Source: Agroathelia rolfsii
Lineage: Eukaryota; Basidiomycota; Agaricomycetes; Amylocorticiales; Amylocorticiaceae
Reading direction: 5' to 3'
Length of the DNA: 64,000 nt
Assembly (NCBI GenBank): GCA_018343915.1
Contig: JABRWF010000003.1
Span: 3,658,001-3,722,000 of the forward strand
Shown here: positions 58,831-64,000 of the stretch, in pieces
How the letters are laid out: every line of letters starts with the position of its first letter
Position numbering within the stretch: position 1 is the stretch's first letter
Position numbers and translations under genes: made by a program
The notes under the pieces: model-generated
Told to the model about the DNA's origin: nothing
Databases searched by the model: none
The model's input: only the letters and a program-made list of their open reading frames with translations

Positions 58831-60180
58831 CTAATGTATGTTGGCTGCCGTGGATCCCCCAGCAGCCAGGTATGCCTCATGCTCCGCTTGGTGACCTCTA
58901 ACAATTGAATCTATGGACATTCTCCAAATGGGCAAAGCAATCTATACACGCTGATTAGATCAGATGGCGGGGGTAACAACGGTTTTAAACTCACCCAGCC
59001 GATGATTGCGTATACGACATCCGAGACGACATTGTTCCTAGGGCTGATACAGACTGCTGTCGTTCGGAAGATATTACCAATGAAATCAGAGACAATATGG
59101 AACTGATTCTTCTGGACACCTGTTATTGTAAACAACAATGAGTCAGATTGAATATACGGAATATCAGGGACGACTTACCCTCTAACAATAAACGAGCACC
59201 TTCTTCAGGCTGCACACCGCCGTCGGATTCCTCAATCTTCAGAGTCACTTTTGGCTTCGTTTTGTTCTCTTCAACATAACCAGGGCTGAAGATCGTTCCT
59301 GGGAAGTAGATGTGTACGCCGATCGAATACAGGAGAAGCTCGTTGCGTAGTGTATCCGCAAGCCCTTTTAAATCATTAATTTTAAGTCGTGACAATACAC
59401 AAAAAGAAAGCTCACCTTTCAAGGCAAACTTGGCAGGGGAGTAGGAAGAATAGCCAACCAAGGACATATATCCCAGAACAGAAGAGACAAAGACGATCTT
59501 TCCGGGTTGCTTGTCCTTCACCATACGTTTAGCAGCAGCCTACACTAACGTGTAAATAACGTGAATAAGTAAGGTTACGGCGTTGTGTCTTACAAGGGCT
59601 GAATATGCTTGAATCCAGTAGCCGTTGTTCATTCCACTCTGCAGCGTCTTACTATCCTGTTCAATAAAGAAGCCGGGCGTTGACTTGCCAGCACATAGGA
59701 AGACCGCGTCTGGTGATTTCCCTCCGTGTGCTTTGCAGGCAGCTTCGAGAGCGGCAGCTGAAGCCTCTTCTTCGATGAGGGAAAAAGACAGTGTTTGTAA
59801 CTTTTGTGAAGGGCTCTGACGGGAGGCCTAAGGAAATATGTATCATTATGTTTACGAGTATATAATGATATCATAACTGCAAGAATGTACCTCCATTTCC
59901 TCAAGAGCTTTCTTCAGTCTGGCCTCGTCACGAGCGACGACAGTGACATGTGCGCCTTTTTTGGCCAGGAGAATAGAGAGGGCAAGGCCCAGTCCAGCGC
60001 TTCCCCCAGTAACATAGCAATGCTGGAGATAATAAGAAACTGACACGTATGACAGAGATATTGATGGCATACTCGTCCTTTAGGATCCCATTGCTTGCGT
60101 GGTGAAGCAATTAGCCAAGCAAAGAACAGTAAGCCAGCGCCTCCAAGAAGGGTCGTAAATGTATTCAGCTCAAAGACCAT
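58831..60180 (-). CDS. TSC10: 3-ketodihydrosphingosine reductase
   Basis: Tsc10 reduces 3-ketosphinganine to dihydrosphingosine with NADPH, the second step of sphingolipid synthesis, on the ER membrane. An N-terminal hydrophobic helix (TTLLGGAGLLFFAWLIA) precedes the short-chain-dehydrogenase fold. The cofactor motif is CYVTGGSAGLGLALSILLAK, followed by GAHVTVVARDEARL. The structural Asn region reads MNNGYWIQAYSALAAA. The catalytic part is GKIVFVSSVLGYMSLVGYSS with YSPAKFALKG, giving the YxxxK pair. Substrate-loop segments IYFPGTIFSPGYVEENKTKP and GARLLLEGVQKNQFHIVSDF are typical of KDSR proteins. A C-terminal hydrophobic segment spans an intron (VVYAIIGWIALPIWRMSID). About 320 residues over several exons. 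The start at 60178-60180 gives the membrane helix first. Confidence 0.93.
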
Positions 60181-60339
60181 TATATGACAGCTAGCAGGAT
60201 AGTGGAGGGAGAGCGCAGAAGGAGATATGATGCTGCGAAAGCCATGAGTGTTTTTATGTGCAAAGTCAAGTGAACGGCGATGTGATGAACTCAAGTTCTC
60301 ACCAAGTCCGCACAGCAGCCAACTTTGAATGTAACATTC
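60181..60339. promoter_or_regulatory. Short divergent promoter, TSC10 / FEX
   Basis: Only 159 bp separate the two start codons. The interval must hold both leaders and core promoters. No TATA element is clear. Confidence 0.5.
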
Positions 60340-61646
60340 ATGACCAGCTCCTCCCACGATCCAGTGCCAGTTCACACCAGCACCAGCAGTGGTCTACATG
60401 TCTCAGAGAAAACCGACACCCCCAACTCTGGTGTCGGGAGAGACCATGAAGATGTCGGTGACCAGCTTATTCAACACGAATCTGTGGACGACGCACAGTC
60501 CCTAGCGTCCATTGACCGTCCTCCCAGTGATGAAAAAAAGCTGCCTACGTCTAGAGCATACGGTCCCTATGAGCTACCTGTTATATTTCTTCTTGCCCCG
60601 GCTTCTATGCTGGGGTTACTGGCGCGCCTTGGCTTAGAAGCGCTGGCCACTTACCAGGGAGAGTCGATATTTCCGCTGGCTTATGTCCAGGCGCTGGGTT
60701 GCTTTGTTATGGGCTTTGGATTGGAGCTCAAGGAGCCGTTCGGAAGATTGTAAGATATACAATAACTCCTAGAGAATCTGCCTCTTGACAGCGTGGGCAG
60801 TTATGGTCCTTTGTATACGGCTTTAACGACAGGTACTTGACCACTTTACATGGCAAGACTGTATCTAAGTAATGCATGCCTCAAGGGTTCTGCGGATCTC
60901 TAACAACATTCTCCTCATGGCAATTGGATGTTTGGGACTCTTGGGTCAATATTAATGGTACACATCGTGCTGGCATCCGTGACGTGGGTTTGAGTCAATA
61001 TGTACCTCATCAACATAGCTTACTCTGAATGTAGGTCATGGACGGAGTTACCAAGACCGTGTTTACCCTCTGCATGGCCTTGTTTTCTATCCAAGCAGGT
61101 GCACACCTGGCCTCCTTGATCCGCCCACATATACGGCCCTTGCCTCTTCCCAACAGAACTATGCGCTTTACCCTCTCGGCTATATCTATCCTTATGTATG
61201 CTGCAGCTTTTCCAGCATACTTTCGATTACCGTCCAGTTATCGTCACCAAGCTACCGCGGCTCTGCTGTTCTCCTTCCCCGGTACCCTAACGCGATATCT
61301 CCTCTCCATTAATCTTAACACAAGGCTCAAGCTATTCCCGCTTGGTACATTCACCGCCAATATGTTCGGGACAGCGCTTTTGGGTACATTCCGTGTCCTT
61401 CAGGGTAAGCCGACGCCGGTATCCCCTAATGCATGCGCATTGCTCCAAGGGTTGTCTGATGGATATTGCGGATGTCTGACTACCATAAGTACGTTTGCGG
61501 CGGAAGTGAAGACATTGAAGGAATGGAAAGCATGGCTGTATGTGGCGCTAAGCTGGATCGGCGGGCAGCTGCTGTTGCTTGTGATCCAAGGATCGTCATT
61601 CTGGGCGGGAAATGTGTCCAAGACTGTCACCTGTAGATTTGTTTGA
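60340..61646 (+). CDS. FEX1: Fluoride export protein, fused CrcB/FEX type
   Basis: FEX proteins are plasma-membrane fluoride channels that protect fungi from environmental fluoride; the eukaryotic form is a fusion of two CrcB/Fluc units. A polar N-terminus of about 85 residues precedes the membrane part. The first unit shows VIFLLAPASMLGLLARLGLE, then YVQALGCFVMGFGLELKEPF, and TALTTGFCGSLTTFSSWQLD. The second shows FSFPGTLTRYLLSINLNTRL, then LGTFTANMFGTALLGTFRVL, and LSDGYCGCLTTISTFAAEVK. Both units therefore keep the G-C-G-x-L-T-T pore motif. Four exons give about 385 residues, close to yeast Fex1. The first ATG is 60340; the slightly earlier ATG at 60329 meets a stop at once. It is divergent from TSC10 by 159 bp. 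Confidence 0.92.
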
Positions 61647-61806
61647 TCAAATAGTAGATATAGTCATGAAAAAAATATGATGGATTTTGGAAATTACTTC
61701 TTCAAGCCATATGTGTATGTCTTTACTGGTGATCGAAACCGCTGAGTTTGAATTATATGGTACATCGTTAACAACCTACCCTGTCGTCCGGCAGCACCAT
61801 CTTATC

Positions 61807-63466
61807 ATGTCCAGCAGGCAATCTCTTGATCCAGTAGCGCAGCCAGAGGAGGAAGGATTGAGCGCAAACGGGGAAGGCGACGAGCTGATGGAGGAGGCTG
61901 AGGAGGGATATAGTATGTGTAGGCTCTTGTCACTACTTCTCTCGGCGGCTTCTACTCGTGCACAGACACACCCACTCGCCTTCATTCACGCCTCTTCCTG
62001 TCTCTCTTGCTACCATATGTGAACCTATTTTGATAAATCGTCTGTTATTAGCCTCCTCGACACCAACGTCGACGTTGACTTGGATTGCATGGTTCTGCTC
62101 TCTTCCCGGACATGAGTACTTTTGCGAAGTGGCAGAGGACTTCATCGAGGACGACTTCAACCTGACGGGATTATCTCCTTATGTGCCCTTCTGGAAGGAG
62201 GCGCTTGAAATGGTCCTGGATGTAGACCCCGGTAAAGAGATTGTTTGAGATCGTGTCTATCTGTGGTAATACGCTCATGTACATCTGCTTTTTCTGGGTG
62301 ATCAAGACGAAGATTCCTCTAAAATCCCTGATGTTTCCATCGTCGAACAGTCTGCAGAGATTTTATACGGGCTAGTGCATGCACGGTACATTCTCACGCG
62401 CCAAGGGCTGCAAGCGATGGTCAGGATGTTGCCTATTCACGTATATGGAAACTCTCGCTAAACGCTTTCGCTATTCTGCCAGGTCGAGAAATACGAAGCA
62501 GGCATGTTCGGCTCGTGCCCTCGTGTTTATTGCATGAGCACACATGTTGTTCCATGTGGACGAACCGATCTACCATCACTCGAGAACGTCAAATTGTACT
62601 GTCCAAACTGTCACGACATATACACGCCACCGAGTAGCCGTTTCCAATCAATAGATGGTACGCAGTCGAGCATACTCAGGACGATAAATATTTGGAATTG
62701 ACCAAAGAGCCCTCTAAATTGTGTTTTGCTATAAAAACAGCTGCTTATTTCGGGACAACCTTCCCTCATGTCTTCTTCAGCACCGCCTATCCAGAGCTAG
62801 CGTCGGCTCCTTTCTACAGCCCATCCGTTCCCGGCTCTCCGCTTCCCCCCGTGGGCGCCTCAACATCCGCAACGCAAATCAACCCGAATCCGTTCGGTGG
62901 GCAAAAGCGGGCGGCAGGCCATGTGTACACGCCTAGGATCTACGGGTTCAAAGTCAGCGAGCGGGCTAAGAGCGGCCCGAGGATGCAGTGGCTGAGGCGG
63001 CGGCCAGAGACGGTAGAAGAGCTGGACAAGGTAGATTGGAGAGGTAGGTGGATAGATGATGAGGATGATGATGCTTATGGCTCGGACGATGTTGATGATG
63101 GTGAGGATCGGCCCATGGAGGACTTTGATCCAGTACGACCTACATTTGCATGCTCATTGTCAGACAGCCTCGACTTACACCTATTCTATGACATAGGACG
63201 CAGCTGATGAGGACGATGATGAGGAGGAGGAGGAAGAGGCAGAAGATGACCATATGCCACCTATGGGAGGCGGTGGTGTTTATCAAGGACGACAGCACTT
63301 GGGGTCAGCAGCTGCCGAATCGCCCCAACCTCTGGCCTCTGCTTCAGTGACATCGAGTATGATCTCTTCGGCCATGTCTTCTTTGCTTTCTGGCGGTGGC
63401 AAAGTCAAGGCTGTAAAGCAATGGACACCGCCAGTGGATACATGGGCACGTACCGCCCAGGTCTGA
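61807..63466 (+). CDS. CKB1: Casein kinase 2 regulatory (beta) subunit
   Basis: CK2 beta dimerises through a zinc finger and docks two catalytic alpha subunits. After a short acidic N-terminus, splicing gives LTWIAWFCSLPGHEYFCEVA then EDFIEDDFNLTGL, the family start. Next comes ILYGLVHARYILTRQGLQAM. The zinc finger is GSCPRVYC and later KLYCPNCHDIYTPPSSRFQS, so all four cysteines are present. AYFGTTFPHVFFSTAYPEL follows. YTPRIYGFKVSERA marks the end of the core. The C-terminal third is an extension rich in Asp/Glu runs, then Ser/Gly, ending WTPPVDTWARTAQV. The ATG at 61807 was chosen as the first in frame with the conserved exon. Several introns give about 330-340 residues, longer than animal CK2 beta but usual for fungi. 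Confidence 0.93.
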
Positions 63467-63837
63467 TTTGATGACAATACTTTTTTCGTACTCAACTGTT
63501 TTGTTTTCTTTCTTGGTTTCTTTTTTCCTCCCTCGGTTTGCCGTTTATACAATGCATATACCAATAATACTATATAACAGAGCGATTGCGTACAACTGAA
63601 GCGTATTTTTATTATTATCATAAAACGACAACAACAACTTGATATTGCTAGAAACGGGATGTCGACAAGATGGTATGCTTCCAAGAGAAGAAGAGAAGTG
63701 AGTAGCACATGACCGTGGGAGTATATTCCCAAAAACGAAAGAACTACACAGTTCCCTATCGCGCGTGACCTGGGAAAAGTAACCCACTCATCGCTACGGC
63801 CCACGACGACCCCAAGAAGCCTCAAGAAAAAAAGATC
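63467..63837 (+). other. 370 bp gap, CK2 beta 3' end and RPL36 promoter
   Basis: The left part is T-rich and includes the CK2 beta 3' end. The right part precedes a ribosomal-protein gene and should include its promoter. No other feature is recognised. Confidence 0.5.
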
Positions 63838-64000
63838 ATGGCCCGCAACAGTATGCAAATCTGCCTAGCTGTCTCTTTCTCGTCGTCGATCTTGTAACTC
63901 AGTATCTGTCGTTTTGGGGAAATTCTATGGAATTGGTATATTATAGACCTCCGCTACGGCCTGAACAAGGGTCGCACCACAACGCCCATTGAGAAGACTG
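63838..64000 (+). CDS. RPL36: 60S ribosomal protein L36 (eL36), 5' part only
   Basis: The first exon (63838-63850) codes MARN and one base of the next codon. A GT-AG intron (63851-63946) leads to exon 2, which reads LRYGLNKGRTTTPIEKT up to the window edge. The spliced start MARNNLRYGLNKGR is the family signature of eL36, a small basic protein on the solvent face of the large subunit. An intron right behind the first few codons is typical for ribosomal-protein genes. The gene is truncated only because the window ends. Confidence 0.93.

Overview
The window is nuclear DNA from a filamentous basidiomycete, most likely an Agaricomycete. Genes are dense on both strands and interrupted by many short GT-AG introns of roughly 50-70 bp. 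The proteome has fungal hallmarks: a Zn2Cys6 / fungal-specific transcription factor, a fungal two-domain fluoride exporter, Vid27, Ssd1 and verprolin. Two proteins (a seven-helix membrane protein and a small secreted protein) look like lineage-restricted basidiomycete families. I saw no transposon, CRISPR array, rRNA or convincing tRNA. I could not name the species from sequence alone.

Layout, left to right: CSN4 (-), a vacuolar aspartic protease Pep4 (-), a BRD8-like bromodomain protein (+), the 11.6 kb TRA1 gene (-), an orphan 7TM protein (+), TCTP (+), protein disulfide isomerase (-), verprolin (-), CTNNBL1 (+), UTP15 (-), a secreted orphan (-), RBM42 (-), RPL5 (+), MED17 (-), a Zn2Cys6 factor (+), VPS24 (+), mitochondrial IDH2 (+), SSD1/Dis3L2 (+), a BTB protein (-), an RNase P/MRP Rpr2/Snm1-type subunit (+), VID27 (+), TSC10 (-), FEX (+), casein kinase 2 beta (+), and the first two exons of RPL36 (+), cut by the window edge.

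Most genes are single-copy housekeeping functions: chromatin and transcription (CSN4, BRD8-like, TRA1, MED17), RNA processing and translation (CTNNBL1, UTP15, RBM42, RPL5, RPL36, TCTP, Rpr2-like, SSD1), secretion and vacuole (PDI, Pep4, Vps24, Vid27), and metabolism or ion defence (IDH2, TSC10, FEX). Several neighbours are divergent with 160-285 bp between start codons, so probable shared promoters are common. Several convergent pairs have stop codons 120-500 bp apart.

I found no clearly new multi-gene system. The points most worth a second look are: two probable NuA4 subunits lying tail to tail; an Ssd1 homologue whose RNase II active-site signature is intact and which carries NDR-kinase-type sites; a transcription factor whose zinc cluster is split into one cysteine pair per exon; a probable GC-AG intron that restores the Vid27 N-terminus; and the orphan 7TM protein. 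Gene models come from reading splice signals and homology by eye, so individual intron borders can be wrong.
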